Source of the DNA: Adlercreutzia sp. ZJ176
Lineage (GTDB): Bacteria; Actinomycetota; Coriobacteriia; Coriobacteriales; Eggerthellaceae
Length of the DNA stretch: 64,000 nt
NCBI RefSeq assembly: GCF_011038975.1
Contig: NZ_JAAKEC010000006.1
Coordinates: forward strand, 62,001-126,000
Direction: 5' to 3'
The notes below the pieces were generated by a model. It searched no databases. It saw nothing but the letters and a program-made list of their open reading frames with translations, and was not told the DNA's origin. Positions 1-8,554 of this stretch are shown piece by piece. Each line of letters begins with the position of its first letter. Position 1 is the stretch's first letter. Both the position numbers and the translations under genes were made by a program.

Positions 1-416
1 CCGCCGGCGACTCCAAGCTGCTCGACGCCGCCATGAACGACATGCGCATCATCACCGGCCAGCAGCCCTGCGTCACCCGCGCCAAGAAGTCCATCGCCGG
101 CTTCCATGTGCGCGAGGGCCAGGCCATCGGCTGCAAGGTCACCCTGCGCGGCGACCGCATGTGGGAGTTCCTCGACCGCCTGCTGGCGACCGCCCTTCCC
201 CGCGTGCGCGACTTCCGCGGCATCTCGCCGAAGAGCTTCGACGGCCGCGGCAACTACACGCTCGGCATCACCGAGCAGCTGATCTTCCCCGAGATCGACT
301 ACGACAAGATTGATCGCACCCGCGGCATGGACATCACGTTCGTGACCACGGCTGACGACAACGAGAGCGCCTTCGCGCTGCTTTCCGCGCTGGGCTTCCC
401 GTTCAAGAGCAAGTAA
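1..416 (+). CDS. rplE: Ribosomal protein uL5 (50S L5), 5' end cut by window
   Basis: This is the C-terminal part of large-subunit protein L5, which binds 5S rRNA in the central protuberance. The visible reading frame runs in from the window edge and ends with TAA at 414-416. Family hallmarks are the [13 protein letters not shown] segment and the PRVRDFRGI and NYTLGITEQ blocks near the C-terminus. About 50 N-terminal residues expected for a 180-residue L5 lie outside the window. Its position directly before rpsZ and rpsH matches the spc operon order. Confidence 0.97.
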   Translation, partial: AGDSKLLDAAMNDMRIITGQQPCVTRAKKSIAGFHVREGQAIGCKVTLRGDRMWEFLDRLLATALPRVRDFRGISPKSFDGRGNYTLGITEQLIFPEIDYDKIDRTRGMDITFVTTADDNESAFALLSALGFPFKSK

Positions 417-517
417 ACCGAACAGCCGCCTCGCAAGGGGCGGCTTGTTTGCGTAACCTCAGGCAACAAGACCTGAAGCATGGGGTTTCGGGTCTTTAAG
501 CAAGAAAGAAGGAATGC
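417..517 (+). other. Hairpin-rich gap between rplE and rpsZ
   Basis: Two stem-loops lie in this 101-nt gap inside the ribosomal operon. The first pairs AGCCGCC (424-430) with GGCGGCT (439-445) and is followed by TTGTTTG, giving a weak terminator-like profile. The second pairs AAGACCTG (468-475) with CGGGTCTT (489-496), one pair being G-U. The rpsZ ribosome-binding site (AGAAGGA, about 506-511) follows. An attenuator or mRNA-processing role is inference. Confidence 0.5.
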
Positions 518-703
518 ATGGCTAAGAAATCGATGATCGCCAAAGCCAAGCGCGAGCCGAAGTTCTCCACGCGTCAGCACAACCGCTGCACGCGTTGCGG
601 GCGTCCCCGTGCTTACTATCGCAAGTTCGGCCTGTGCCGCATCTGCTTGCGTGAATTGGCCAACAAAGGCGAGCTGCCCGGCGTGACCAAGTCTTCCTGG
701 TAA
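518..703 (+). CDS. rpsZ: Ribosomal protein uS14, zinc-binding (type Z)
   Basis: This 61-residue protein is the short, zinc-binding form of small-subunit protein S14, which sits in the 30S head. The C-x2-C...C-x2-C zinc pattern is visible as CTRCGRP followed by [10 protein letters not shown]. The length matches the short S14 class rather than the roughly 100-residue zinc-free paralogue. The ATG at 518 has a good upstream AGAAGGA. It sits between rplE and rpsH as in other spc operons. If a zinc-free S14 exists elsewhere in the genome, a zinc-sparing switch would be expected, but that cannot be judged here. Confidence 0.97.
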   Translation: MAKKSMIAKAKREPKFSTRQHNRCTRCGRPRAYYRKFGLCRICLRELANKGELPGVTKSSW

Positions 704-806
704 GAGCTGGCACACGTTTAGGGTGTGTCGACGTGAAAGGCGGAGGCGCTAAGGGCGCCGACGAACCGAACGCTCGGCTCATCACGAATCAAAGGAGAAA
801 ACAAAC

Positions 807-1205
807 ATGACAATGACCGATCCCATCGCAGATATGCTTACGCGCGTGCGTAATGCCCAGTCTGCCGGCAAGGAAACGGTGTCCATGCCCTCGAGCAAGA
901 AGCTCATCGAGATTGCTCGCATCATGGACCAGGAGGGCTACATCCGCGGTTACGAGGTGATCGACGGCGAGCCCCGCGCGACGCTTGAGATCACGCTGAA
1001 GTACGGCCCGAAGAAGGCCAAGACCATCCGCGGCATCAAGCGCATCTCCAAGCCCGGCCTGCGCATCTACGCCGGCAAGGACGAGCTGCCCCGCGTGCTC
1101 GGCGGCCTCGGCACGGCTATCATCTCGACGAGTCACGGCGTCATGACCGACCGCGATGCCCGCAAGAAGGGCGTCGGCGGCGAGGTCATCGCTTACATCT
1201 GGTAG
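807..1205 (+). CDS. rpsH: Ribosomal protein uS8 (30S S8)
   Basis: A 132-residue S8, a primary 16S rRNA binder of the 30S platform and, in Escherichia coli, the translational repressor of the spc operon. The N-terminal [15 protein letters not shown] block and the C-terminal [17 protein letters not shown] block are typical, and the length is normal. The ATG at 807 is preceded by AAGGAGA. A 103-nt gap separates it from rpsZ, while rplF follows after 19 nt. Whether S8 autoregulates here is unknown; I did not find a convincing copy of its 16S-like target. Confidence 0.97.
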   Translation: MTMTDPIADMLTRVRNAQSAGKETVSMPSSKKLIEIARIMDQEGYIRGYEVIDGEPRATLEITLKYGPKKAKTIRGIKRISKPGLRIYAGKDELPRVLGGLGTAIISTSHGVMTDRDARKKGVGGEVIAYIW

Positions 1206-1224
1206 GAAAGGGAGGTATTGCATT

Positions 1225-1764
1225 ATGTCTCGTATCGGCAAGATGCCCGTCACCGTTCCTGCTGGCGTTGACGTGACCATCGACGGCACCACGGTGACCG
1301 TCAAGGGCCCCAAGGGTGAGCTCACGCGCACCTTTCAGCCCTGCATGACCATCACGCAGGAAGGCAGCGAGATCATCGTCTCCCGTCCTGACGACACCCG
1401 TGAGTCCAAGAGCTTCCACGGCCTGACCCGCACCCTCATCCACAACATGGTCGAGGGCGTGTCCGCCGGCTTCACCAAGAAGCTGCAGCTCGTGGGCGTC
1501 GGCTACCGCGCCGCGCTCAAGGGCAAGGACCTCGAGATGCAGCTCGGCTTCTCGCACCCCGTCCTGGTGGAGGCCCCCGAGGGCATCACCTTCGAGGTTC
1601 CCAGCCAGACCGAGATCGTCGTCTCCGGCCCCTCCAAGGAGCAGGTCGGCCAGGTCGCCGCGAACATCCGCAAATGGCGCAAGCCGGAGCCCTACAAGGG
1701 CAAGGGCATCCGCTACGAGGGCGAGCATGTTCGTCGCAAGGTTGGCAAGGCTGGCAAGGACTAA
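1225..1764 (+). CDS. rplF: Ribosomal protein uL6 (50S L6)
   Basis: A 179-residue L6, which binds near the sarcin-ricin loop region of 23S rRNA. The opening [17 protein letters not shown] and the closing segment around [16 protein letters not shown] are characteristic. The reading frame stays open upstream, but the ATG at 1225 is chosen because AAAGGGAGG lies at a good distance before it and because the protein then begins exactly as other L6 proteins do. It is co-directional with its neighbours in the spc operon. Confidence 0.97.
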   Translation: MSRIGKMPVTVPAGVDVTIDGTTVTVKGPKGELTRTFQPCMTITQEGSEIIVSRPDDTRESKSFHGLTRTLIHNMVEGVSAGFTKKLQLVGVGYRAALKGKDLEMQLGFSHPVLVEAPEGITFEVPSQTEIVVSGPSKEQVGQVAANIRKWRKPEPYKGKGIRYEGEHVRRKVGKAGKD

Positions 1765-1798
1765 GCGTCCGCTCGGTATCTGATTGAAGGGATTATCA

Positions 1799-2167
1799 AT
1801 GAATAAGCTTCAGAAAAAGCAGGCCGGGTTGGCACGTCGCCATCGTCGCGTTCGCGCGAAGATCTCTGGCACGGCGGCTCGTCCTCGTCTGTGCGTTACG
1901 CGCAGCAACAACAACATCTACGTGCAGTTCGTCGATGACGTTGCCCACACGACCATCTGCGGCGTCTCCACGCTCGGCCCTGAGTTCAAGGCCACGGGCA
2001 AGCGGGGCAGCAACGTCGAGGGCGCTTCCGCTCTCGGCGAGATCGCCGGCAAGCTGGCACTGGAAAACGGCGTGACGGAAGTTGTGTTCGACCGTGGCGG
2101 CCACCTGTATCACGGACGCGTCAAGGCTCTGGCCGAGGCTGCCCGTGAAGCTGGTTTGAAATTCTAG
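1799..2167 (+). CDS. rplR: Ribosomal protein uL18 (50S L18)
   Basis: A 122-residue L18, a 5S rRNA-binding protein of the central protuberance. Typical blocks are [18 protein letters not shown] and [24 protein letters not shown] at 1784 could extend it by five residues, but GAAGGGA sits just upstream of the ATG at 1799, and L18 proteins begin about here, so 1799 is preferred. It is followed 15 nt later by rpsE. Confidence 0.97.
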   Translation: MNKLQKKQAGLARRHRRVRAKISGTAARPRLCVTRSNNNIYVQFVDDVAHTTICGVSTLGPEFKATGKRGSNVEGASALGEIAGKLALENGVTEVVFDRGGHLYHGRVKALAEAAREAGLKF

Positions 2168-2182
2168 AAGGGGTTTTAGCTT

Positions 2183-2710
2183 ATGGCTCGTAAACAACAG
2201 CAGGAGAACGCCGTTCCTGAGCTCCAGGAGCGCGTCGTCAGCATCAACCGCGTTTCCAAGACCGTCAAGGGCGGCCGCCGCATGCAGCTCACGGCCCTCG
2301 TGGTCGTCGGCGACGGCAAGGGCCGCGTCGGCGTGGGCATGGGCAAGTCCGCCGAGGTTCCCACCGCCATCAAGAAGGGCGTCGAGGACGCGAAGAAGAA
2401 CATGTTCTCGGTCCCGCTGACCGAGGGCGGCACCATTCCCCATGAGGTGCTCGGCGAGTACGGCGCCGGCCGCGTGCTGCTGAAGCCGGCCGTTCCCGGT
2501 ACCGGCGTCATCACCGGCGGCTCCGTCCGCGCGCTGCTCGAGCTTGCCGGCGTGAAGAACGTCATCGGCAAGTCCCTCGGCACCGACAACGCCATGAACA
2601 TCGTGAAGGCTGCCGCCGAGGGCCTCAAGTCCCTCGAGAGCCCGGCTGAGGTTGCCGCTCGTCGCGACAAGTCCGTCGGCGAGATCTTTGGCTGGAAGGA
2701 GCAGAAGTAA
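2183..2710 (+). CDS. rpsE: Ribosomal protein uS5 (30S S5)
   Basis: A 175-residue S5, involved in mRNA helicase activity and decoding accuracy of the 30S subunit. The double-stranded-RNA-binding-like N-domain contains [18 protein letters not shown], and the C-domain carries [18 protein letters not shown]. The length is normal. GAAGGGG precedes the ATG at 2183. Its TAA stop shares one base with the rpmD ATG (TAATG), which suggests translational coupling. Confidence 0.98.
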   Translation: MARKQQQENAVPELQERVVSINRVSKTVKGGRRMQLTALVVVGDGKGRVGVGMGKSAEVPTAIKKGVEDAKKNMFSVPLTEGGTIPHEVLGEYGAGRVLLKPAVPGTGVITGGSVRALLELAGVKNVIGKSLGTDNAMNIVKAAAEGLKSLESPAEVAARRDKSVGEIFGWKEQK

Positions 2711-2901
2711 TGTCTGACGCGAAGAAGACCCTGCGCATCACGCAGGTGAAGAGCGCCATCGGTCGCAAGGCCGACCAGGGCAAGACGCTCAAGGCTCTCG
2801 GCCTCGGCAAGATCGGCCGCACGGTGGAGCAGGTGGACAACGAGTCCGTCCGCGGCATGATCTTCAAAGTTAAGCACCTCATCGAGGTCGAGGAGATCTA
2901 A
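2710..2901 (+). CDS. rpmD: Ribosomal protein uL30 (50S L30)
   Basis: A 63-residue L30 recognised by KTLRITQVKSAIGRKADQ and the GRTVEQVDNESVRGMIFKV block. Length and position are as expected. The start overlaps the rpsE stop by one base. In most bacteria rplO follows within a few bases; here a 157-nt structured gap intervenes. Confidence 0.96.
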   Translation: MSDAKKTLRITQVKSAIGRKADQGKTLKALGLGKIGRTVEQVDNESVRGMIFKVKHLIEVEEI

Positions 2902-3058
2902 GCAGAGCTTATTCTGCATGAGGTATAATGCTTTTCGGCGCGCCTTTTCGCGAGGTGCGCCGTTGGCATAGTATTTGGAAGTTTGCTGGCGGCGAGCTGC
3001 CAGCATCGGGGGAGGGAAGTAACGTGCTCCCCCGAAGCGTAATAAGGAGATTGACTCA
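2902..3058 (+). promoter_or_regulatory. Structured 157-nt gap with candidate promoter, rpmD-rplO
   Basis: A TATAAT hexamer lies at 2924-2929 without a recognisable -35. Three consecutive hairpins follow. Stem 1 pairs 2936-2945 with 2953-2962 (10 bp, one G-U). Stem 2 pairs 2984-2990 with 2999-3005 (7 bp). Stem 3 pairs TCGGGGGAG (3006-3014) with CTCCCCCGA (3027-3035), a perfect 9 bp. The rplO Shine-Dalgarno (AAGGAGA) and ATG follow. This looks like an internal promoter with a structured leader for rplO-secY; the mechanism is inference. Confidence 0.5.
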
Positions 3059-3508
3059 ATGGAACTCAAGGATCTGAAGCCTGCTGAGGGCTCTAAGAAG
3101 AACCGCAAGCGCGTGGGCCGCGGCCCCGCGTCCGGCCATGGCAAGACGGCCGGCCGCGGCATGAACGGCCAGAAGTCCCGTGCCGGCGGCGGCAAGGGCC
3201 CGGGCTTCGAGGGCGGCCAGACGCCGCTCGCGCGTCGTCTGCCGAAGCTCCCCGGTTTCCGCAACTTCAACCGCGTGGAGTACCTGCCGGTGAACGTGAG
3301 CCGCCTCGAGGCGAAGTACGAGGCCGGCGAGGTCGTCGACGGCGAGTCCCTGTGCGCCAAGGGCATCATCAAGCATGCCGACGCGCTCGTGAAGGTGCTC
3401 GGCGACGGCGAGATCACCAAGGCCCTCACGGTCAAGGTCGATAAGGTTTCTGCTTCCGCCAAGGCGAAGATCGAAGCAGCCGGAGGAAAGGTCGAAGAGC
3501 CTTGCTAA
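3059..3508 (+). CDS. rplO: Ribosomal protein uL15 (50S L15)
   Basis: A 149-residue L15, a late-assembly 50S protein. The glycine- and basic-rich N-terminus ([20 protein letters not shown]) and [19 protein letters not shown] are diagnostic. AAGGAGA precedes the ATG at 3059. It ends at 3508, overlapping the start of secY by 7 nt. Unusually, it is separated from rpmD by a 157-nt hairpin-rich region. Confidence 0.97.
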   Translation: MELKDLKPAEGSKKNRKRVGRGPASGHGKTAGRGMNGQKSRAGGGKGPGFEGGQTPLARRLPKLPGFRNFNRVEYLPVNVSRLEAKYEAGEVVDGESLCAKGIIKHADALVKVLGDGEITKALTVKVDKVSASAKAKIEAAGGKVEEPC

Positions 3509-4782
3509 GCTCGATCATAGACGCATTCAAGGTACCGGAGCTGCGCAAGAAGATCCTCTTCACGCTGGCGATCCTCGCGCTCTACCGCTTCGGCGCCTAC
3601 GTGCCGGTCCCGGGCATCCCGTTCCATGACTTCGCCACGGCCTTCGCCGACACCGGCGTCGCCATGACGATGCTCGACCTGTTCACCGGCGGTGCGTTGT
3701 CGAACTTCTCGGTGTTCTCGCTGGGCATCATGCCCTACATCACCGCATCGATCATCATGCAGCTGATGCAGGGCGTCATCCCCGCCGTGGGTCGCTGGGC
3801 GCGTGAGGGTGACTCCGGTCGCCGCAAGATCACGCAGGTCACGCGCTACCTCACGCTGGGCCTGGGCCTCATCAACGCCATCGGCTACTTGCTGCTGTTC
3901 AAGTCGCCGGCCTACGGCGTGGTGTTCTCGACCGAGGTCCCCGAGATCGTCACCGACGTCGTCATCGTGTTCACGCTGGTCGCCGGCACCGCCTTCATCA
4001 TGTGGATGGGCGAGCTCATCACCCAGCGCGGCATCGGCAACGGCATGTCGCTCATCATCTTCGTGAGCATCGTGTCCCGCGTGCCCTCCGCCATCTTCTC
4101 GTCCGTGAACCTCACGAGCGATCTGGGCATGGGCATCGCGCTCACCATCCTGATCCTGGCCGTGGTGCTCGTGTGCATCCCGCTGATCATCTACGTGGAG
4201 CGCGCGCAGCGCCGCATCCCGGTGAACTACGCCAAGCGCGTCCAGGGCCGCAAGATGATGGGTGGCCAGTCCACCTACATCCCGCTCAAGGTGAACGCTG
4301 CGGGCGTCATCCCGATCATCTTCGCGAGCTGCATCATCTACTTCCCGGCGCAGCTGGCGGCCATCTTCAACGTGGATTGGCTGACGACGTTCGCGAACTG
4401 GTGCTCCACCGGCGTGGTGAACTGGATCCTCACGCTCGTGCTCATCGTCTTCTTCGCGTACTTCTACACCTCCATGGTGTTCAACCCCGAGGAGACGGCT
4501 GACAACATCCGCAAGCAGGGCGGCTTCATCCCGGGCGTGCGCCCGGGCTCGGCCACCGTCACCTACATCAAGAACGTGATCCACCGCATCACGCTGCCGG
4601 GCGGCCTGTTCATCGCCTTCATCGCCGTGGTGCCCACGATCATCTTCTACTTCACGGGCAACCAGCTCATCCAGTCGTTCGGCGGCACCTCGATCCTCAT
4701 CATGATCGGCGTCGCGCTCGACACCATGAGCAAGGTTGAGAGCCAGCTGAAGCAGCACAACTACGAGGGCTTCTTCAAGTAG
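3502..4782 (+). CDS. secY: Protein translocase channel subunit SecY
   Basis: A 426-residue polytopic membrane protein forming the SecYEG channel. Ten hydrophobic segments can be followed, and the conserved cytoplasmic loop contains [16 protein letters not shown]. The N-terminal [21 protein letters not shown] block is typical. The start is a TTG at 3502 inside the last codons of rplO, with GGAGGAAAG about 15 nt upstream; no better in-frame start is visible. Translational coupling to rplO is likely. A strong terminator follows at 4805-4843. Confidence 0.96.
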   Translation: MLSSIIDAFKVPELRKKILFTLAILALYRFGAYVPVPGIPFHDFATAFADTGVAMTMLDLFTGGALSNFSVFSLGIMPYITASIIMQLMQGVIPAVGRWAREGDSGRRKITQVTRYLTLGLGLINAIGYLLLFKSPAYGVVFSTEVPEIVTDVVIVFTLVAGTAFIMWMGELITQRGIGNGMSLIIFVSIVSRVPSAIFSSVNLTSDLGMGIALTILILAVVLVCIPLIIYVERAQRRIPVNYAKRVQGRKMMGGQSTYIPLKVNAAGVIPIIFASCIIYFPAQLAAIFNVDWLTTFANWCSTGVVNWILTLVLIVFFAYFYTSMVFNPEETADNIRKQGGFIPGVRPGSATVTYIKNVIHRITLPGGLFIAFIAVVPTIIFYFTGNQLIQSFGGTSILIMIGVALDTMSKVESQLKQHNYEGFFK

Positions 4783-4804
4783 GGAAATCACGTACGTTGG
4801 CTGG

Positions 4805-4843
4805 AGAGAGGACCCGTCTCGCAAGGGGCGGGTCCTCTCTTTT
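4805..4843 (+). terminator. Intrinsic terminator after secY
   Basis: AGAGAGGACCCG (4805-4816) pairs with CGGGTCCTCTCT (4829-4840), 12 bp, followed by a short T run. It ends the spc transcript before adk. The stem shares its AGAGAGGACCC core with the terminator after nagA. Confidence 0.9.
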
Positions 4844-4851
4844 GCTAGAAT
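4843..4851 (+). promoter_or_regulatory. Candidate adk promoter (extended -10)
   Basis: TGCTAGAAT gives an extended -10 (TGn plus TAGAAT at 4846-4851) starting in the T run of the secY terminator. No good -35 is visible. The predicted start is near 4858, giving a leader of about 34 nt to adk. Confidence 0.5.
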
Positions 4852-4891
4852 AGAGCTACCAATCTGTCCACCATCGAAAGGATCGACTGAA

Positions 4892-5518
4892 ATGAACATT
4901 GTGTTGCTGGGTGCACCGGGTGCCGGCAAGGGCACGCAGGCGGCGAAGCTCGTCGAAGAGGAGGGCCTGTGCCACATCTCCACGGGTGACATTCTGCGCG
5001 CGGCGGTGAAGAACCAGACGCCTTTGGGCGTGAAGGCCAAGGGCTACATGGACGCCGGCGATCTGGTGCCGGACGACCTGATCATCGACCTCATGAAGGA
5101 GCGCATTCAGCAGCCTGACACCGAGAAGGGCGTCATCCTCGACGGTTTCCCGCGCACGACCACCCAGGCCGTGGCGCTCGACACCATGCTCGCCGAGCTC
5201 GGCCGCCCGCTCGACGCGGCGCTGCTGATCGACGTGGAGGCCGAGGTCATTGTGAGCCGCCTCTGCTCGCGCCGCATGTGCAAGGAGTGCGGGCACATCG
5301 GCACCGCCTCCGACGCGGCGTGCCCGAAGTGCGGCGGCGAGATGTACCAGCGCGATGACGACAACGAGGTCACGGTGCGCAACCGCCTCGACGTGTACGA
5401 GAAGTCCACGAGCCCGCTCATCGACTACTACCGCGGCTGCGAGCTGCTCGTCACCATCGACGGCGACCGCGACCCGCAGGTGGTCTACGCCGACGTCAAG
5501 GAGGCCTTGGGGCTCTAG
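4892..5518 (+). CDS. adk: Adenylate kinase, zinc-lid type
   Basis: A 208-residue adenylate kinase catalysing ATP + AMP = 2 ADP in the cytoplasm. The P-loop GAPGAGKGTQ lies at residues 7-16. The LID carries four cysteines (CSRRMCKECG and CPKCG), the structural-zinc form typical of Gram-positive enzymes. The ATG at 4892 is preceded by GAAAGGA. In many actinobacteria secY-adk-map-infA are contiguous; here map lies about 44 kb away and adk is followed by its own terminator. Confidence 0.97.
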   Translation: MNIVLLGAPGAGKGTQAAKLVEEEGLCHISTGDILRAAVKNQTPLGVKAKGYMDAGDLVPDDLIIDLMKERIQQPDTEKGVILDGFPRTTTQAVALDTMLAELGRPLDAALLIDVEAEVIVSRLCSRRMCKECGHIGTASDAACPKCGGEMYQRDDDNEVTVRNRLDVYEKSTSPLIDYYRGCELLVTIDGDRDPQVVYADVKEALGL

Positions 5519-5559
5519 GCTCCGCCTGCCCTGACGGGCTGGGCTATGCCGAAGACGCG

Positions 5560-5593
5560 ATCCCGCGCCAGCGTGCCTGGCGCGGGATTTTTT
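5560..5593 (+). terminator. Intrinsic terminator after adk
   Basis: ATCCCGCGCCAG (5560-5571) pairs perfectly with CTGGCGCGGGAT (5577-5588), followed by six T residues. Confidence 0.92.
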
Positions 5594-5595
5594 CG

Positions 5596-5601
5596 TATAA
5601 T
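5596..5601 (+). promoter_or_regulatory. Candidate promoter with very short leader
   Basis: TATAATGG starts two bases after the adk terminator T run. The next ATG is at 5613, so a normally spaced transcript would begin only about 5 nt before it. No -35 is recognisable; that position falls in the terminator stem. Confidence 0.5.
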
Positions 5602-5612
5602 GGTGAGCTGAC

Positions 5613-7790
5613 ATGCCTACCATTCGCCAGAACATCTCGTATGCCTACAAGCGCTCGGTCAAGCCCTACCGCGCGTCGATCACCCACATCGTGCGCTCGG
5701 TGGCGGCGCTCTTCCTCGTGGCGCTGCTGCTCGAGGTGTTCGTCTTCAACTACAACTACTTCGCCACCCTGTCGAACAAGCCGATCAACCTGAAGGACCA
5801 GATCGAGCTTGCGAAGGGCGACGACGGGCTGTTCCGCCTGACGGCGGTCGACCACGTGATGGAGTTCAAGAACCTCAACACCGAGGTGCGCAACATCCGC
5901 ATCGACTTCGACGAGCACCAGCCGGCTCAGAACCTGCGCGTGAAGGTCCAGTTCACCGATGACGCGCACCACACCTACTTCGACTCCACCGAGTACACCG
6001 TCGGCGTGCCCGAGGTGGACGTCTCCACGTGCGTCACCGAGAGCGAGTACATCAACCTCAACACCTCAGGCTACGTGAACAACCTGCGCATCGAGGTCGT
6101 CGGCGACGAGGTGAGCTACCCCATCAAGCTCTGGACGGTCTCGCTCAACGCGCACCATCCCTTCACCTTCAGCGGCGCGCGCTTCACTGCGGCGTTCGGC
6201 CTGCTTCTGCTGTGCTTCATGTTCCGCCCGCGCTCGTCGATCTACCGCATCAACATCGTGGAGAACCCGCGTCGCTCGAAGGCGGGCGTCATCGGGATGG
6301 TCGTCGTCGAGATGGCGCTCGTGAGCTCGCTTCTGTTCTTCGGGTCGAACCTCGTGGGCGTGGCCACGTCGAGCTACAACTTCGGCTCGTGGGACGGCAC
6401 CTCGGTGGTGAACACCTTCGAGGTGGGGGGCGACAACGCCCAGCAGTACGCCGAGCTCGCGCGCGCCATGGCCAAGGGCCAGCTCTACCTCGACGAGGAG
6501 CCGCCCCAGTGGCTGCAGGACATGCCCGACCCCTATGACAAGGGCGCTCGCGACGAGGCGCAGAAGGAGACGGGCGAGGCGTACCTGTTCGACGTGGCCT
6601 ACTACGACGGGCATTACTACGTGTACTTCGGCGTGGTGCCGGTGCTTCTGTTCTACCTGCCGTTCTACCTGGTCACGGGTGCGAACTTCCCCACGGCCAT
6701 CGGCGTGCTCATAGCGGCCCTCGCCTTCATCCTCGGCTGCTCGGCGCTGCTCGATCGCTTCGCGCGCTACCACTTCAAGCGCGTGAGCCTGGGGCTCTAC
6801 CTGCTGCTGCAGATCCCGCTCGTGTTCTGCTGCGGCATCCTCTACCTGGTGAAGTTCCCCACGTTCTACTCGCTGCCCATCATGTGCGGGCTGGCGTTCT
6901 CGGTGTGGGGGCTGTACTGCTGGATGCGCGGGCGCCTCTCGAAGCACGCGTGCGCGTGGTATCTGGCCGGGTCGCTCTGCATGGCGCTCGTGGCGGGGTG
7001 CCGCCCGCAGCTGCTCGTGCTCTCGCTTCTGGCGTTCCCGCTGTTCTGGCGCACCTACATCACGAAGCGCCGCCTGCTCACCCCGGCGGGCGCGCGCGAG
7101 TTCGCCTGCCTCGTCGCGCCGTATTTGGTGGTGGCCGCGGGCATCATGGGCTACAACTACGCGCGCTTCGGGTCCTTCACGGACTTCGGCGCCAACTACA
7201 ACCTCACGGTGAACGACATGACGAAGCGCGGCATGAACGTCGGCCGCCTCGCGCCCGCGTTCTTCACCTACTTCCTGCAGCCGCCCAACCTGACCGGCAC
7301 GTTCCCGTTCATCCAGGCGGTCGACTTCAACACCACCTACATGGGGCAGACCATCAAGGAGGTCACCTTCGGCGGCATCTTCGCGTGCCTGCCCGTGCTG
7401 TGGATCCTGCCGTTCGCGCGCCGCATCCTCGATCTGCGCCGCCGCGCGCGCTCCACGCGCACCATCATGGGCGTCATCATGGTGCTGCTCGCCTCGGGCG
7501 TGCTCGTGGCCCTGCTCGACGCGGAGATGGCGGGCATCCTGCAGCGCTACTACGCCGACTTCAGCTTCATGTTCCTGGCGGCGGTGGTGCTTCTGGCGTT
7601 CATCGTGAACGAGAACATGGAGGCGGGCTCGACCGCGCACGTGATCGCCATGAAGGTGCTGCTCGTGCTGGTCACGCTCAGCGTGCTCTACAGCGCCCTC
7701 CTGTGCTTCGTCCCCGAGACGGGTTGGTACTCGGACATCTACCCGTGGGCCTATCAGGGTATAATCGAAACAGCTCAGTTTTGGACCTAA
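5613..7790 (+). CDS. Polytopic membrane protein, likely GT-C-type glycosyltransferase
   Basis: A 725-residue protein of unassigned function. One membrane segment lies near residues 28-48, followed by an extracytoplasmic beta-rich stretch to about residue 185, then roughly ten more hydrophobic segments to the C-terminus. The loop containing YYDGHYYVYFGVVPVLLFYL resembles the loop-plus-helix pattern of GT-C lipid-phosphosugar glycosyltransferases. An acidic EVGGDNAQQYAELARAM segment just before it could supply a metal- or substrate-binding acid. The substrate cannot be inferred. The ATG at 5613 has no strong Shine-Dalgarno and lies only about 11 nt after a TATAAT. The 3' end contains the promoter-like TATAAT of nagB. 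Confidence 0.6.
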   Translation: MPTIRQNISYAYKRSVKPYRASITHIVRSVAALFLVALLLEVFVFNYNYFATLSNKPINLKDQIELAKGDDGLFRLTAVDHVMEFKNLNTEVRNIRIDFDEHQPAQNLRVKVQFTDDAHHTYFDSTEYTVGVPEVDVSTCVTESEYINLNTSGYVNNLRIEVVGDEVSYPIKLWTVSLNAHHPFTFSGARFTAAFGLLLLCFMFRPRSSIYRINIVENPRRSKAGVIGMVVVEMALVSSLLFFGSNLVGVATSSYNFGSWDGTSVVNTFEVGGDNAQQYAELARAMAKGQLYLDEEPPQWLQDMPDPYDKGARDEAQKETGEAYLFDVAYYDGHYYVYFGVVPVLLFYLPFYLVTGANFPTAIGVLIAALAFILGCSALLDRFARYHFKRVSLGLYLLLQIPLVFCCGILYLVKFPTFYSLPIMCGLAFSVWGLYCWMRGRLSKHACAWYLAGSLCMALVAGCRPQLLVLSLLAFPLFWRTYITKRRLLTPAGAREFACLVAPYLVVAAGIMGYNYARFGSFTDFGANYNLTVNDMTKRGMNVGRLAPAFFTYFLQPPNLTGTFPFIQAVDFNTTYMGQTIKEVTFGGIFACLPVLWILPFARRILDLRRRARSTRTIMGVIMVLLASGVLVALLDAEMAGILQRYYADFSFMFLAAVVLLAFIVNENMEAGSTAHVIAMKVLLVLVTLSVLYSALLCFVPETGWYSDIYPWAYQGIIETAQFWT
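7760..7765 (+). promoter_or_regulatory. Candidate nagBA promoter inside the upstream gene
   Basis: TATAAT occurs within the last codons of the membrane-protein gene, 41 nt before the nagB ATG. It forces an ATA codon that is rare in this G+C-rich context. No -35 consensus is seen. Confidence 0.5.
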
Positions 7791-7805
7791 GGAAGGAATC
7801 ACGAC

Positions 7806-8534
7806 ATGAAACTGATCATCGCGAAATCGTATGAGGACATGAGCCGCCGCGCCGCCGACGTGCTGGCTGCGCGCGTGAAGGAGCAGCCGAGCTGCGTGCT
7901 GGGCCTGGCCACGGGCTCAACCCCCATCGGGCTGTACGCCGAGCTGGTGCGCGACTGCAAGGCGGGCGAGATCAGCTTCGCCGACGTGGAGACGTACAAC
8001 CTCGACGAGTACCGCGGCCTTTCCGGCGACCATGACCAGAGCTACCGCTACTTCATGAACGACAACCTGTTCGACCACGTGGACATCGACAAGGCGCGCA
8101 CGCACGTGCCCGACGGCGCCTGCGCGGACGCCGAGGAGGCGTGCGCCGCGTACGAGGCGGCCATCGACGCGGCCGGCGGCGTGGACATCCAGCTTCTGGG
8201 CCTCGGGCACAACGGGCACATCGGCTTCAACGAGCCGTGCGACGAGTTCCCGAAGGCCACGCACTGCGTGCAGCTCACCGAGAGCACCATCAACGCGAAC
8301 AGCCGTCTGTTCAACTCCGTTGACGAGGTGCCGCGCGAAGCGTATACCATGGGCATCGGCACCATCATGAAGGCCCGTGAGATCCTCGTGGTGGCCAACG
8401 GCGAGGGCAAGGCCGACATCGTGCGCCGCGCGTTCTTCGGCCCCGTGACGCCTGAGGTCCCCGCGTCCATCCTGCAGTTCCACCCCAACGTGACGGTGAT
8501 CGTCGACGAGGAGGCGGGAGCGCTCTGCAAGTAG
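7806..8534 (+). CDS. nagB: Glucosamine-6-phosphate deaminase
   Basis: A 242-residue enzyme converting glucosamine-6-phosphate to fructose-6-phosphate plus ammonia. Signature segments are GLATGSTPIGLY (residues about 38-49), the YNLDEYRGL block and LGHNGHIGFNEP with catalytic-site residues. The ATG at 7806 has GGAAGGA upstream. Followed after 20 nt by nagA, it forms the terminal step of amino-sugar catabolism. The opposite-strand aldolase, epimerase and kinase genes supply the upstream steps of a sialic-acid route. Confidence 0.95.
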   Translation: MKLIIAKSYEDMSRRAADVLAARVKEQPSCVLGLATGSTPIGLYAELVRDCKAGEISFADVETYNLDEYRGLSGDHDQSYRYFMNDNLFDHVDIDKARTHVPDGACADAEEACAAYEAAIDAAGGVDIQLLGLGHNGHIGFNEPCDEFPKATHCVQLTESTINANSRLFNSVDEVPREAYTMGIGTIMKAREILVVANGEGKADIVRRAFFGPVTPEVPASILQFHPNVTVIVDEEAGALCK

Positions 8535-8554
8535 GTCCCGAGAAAGGACGTACC

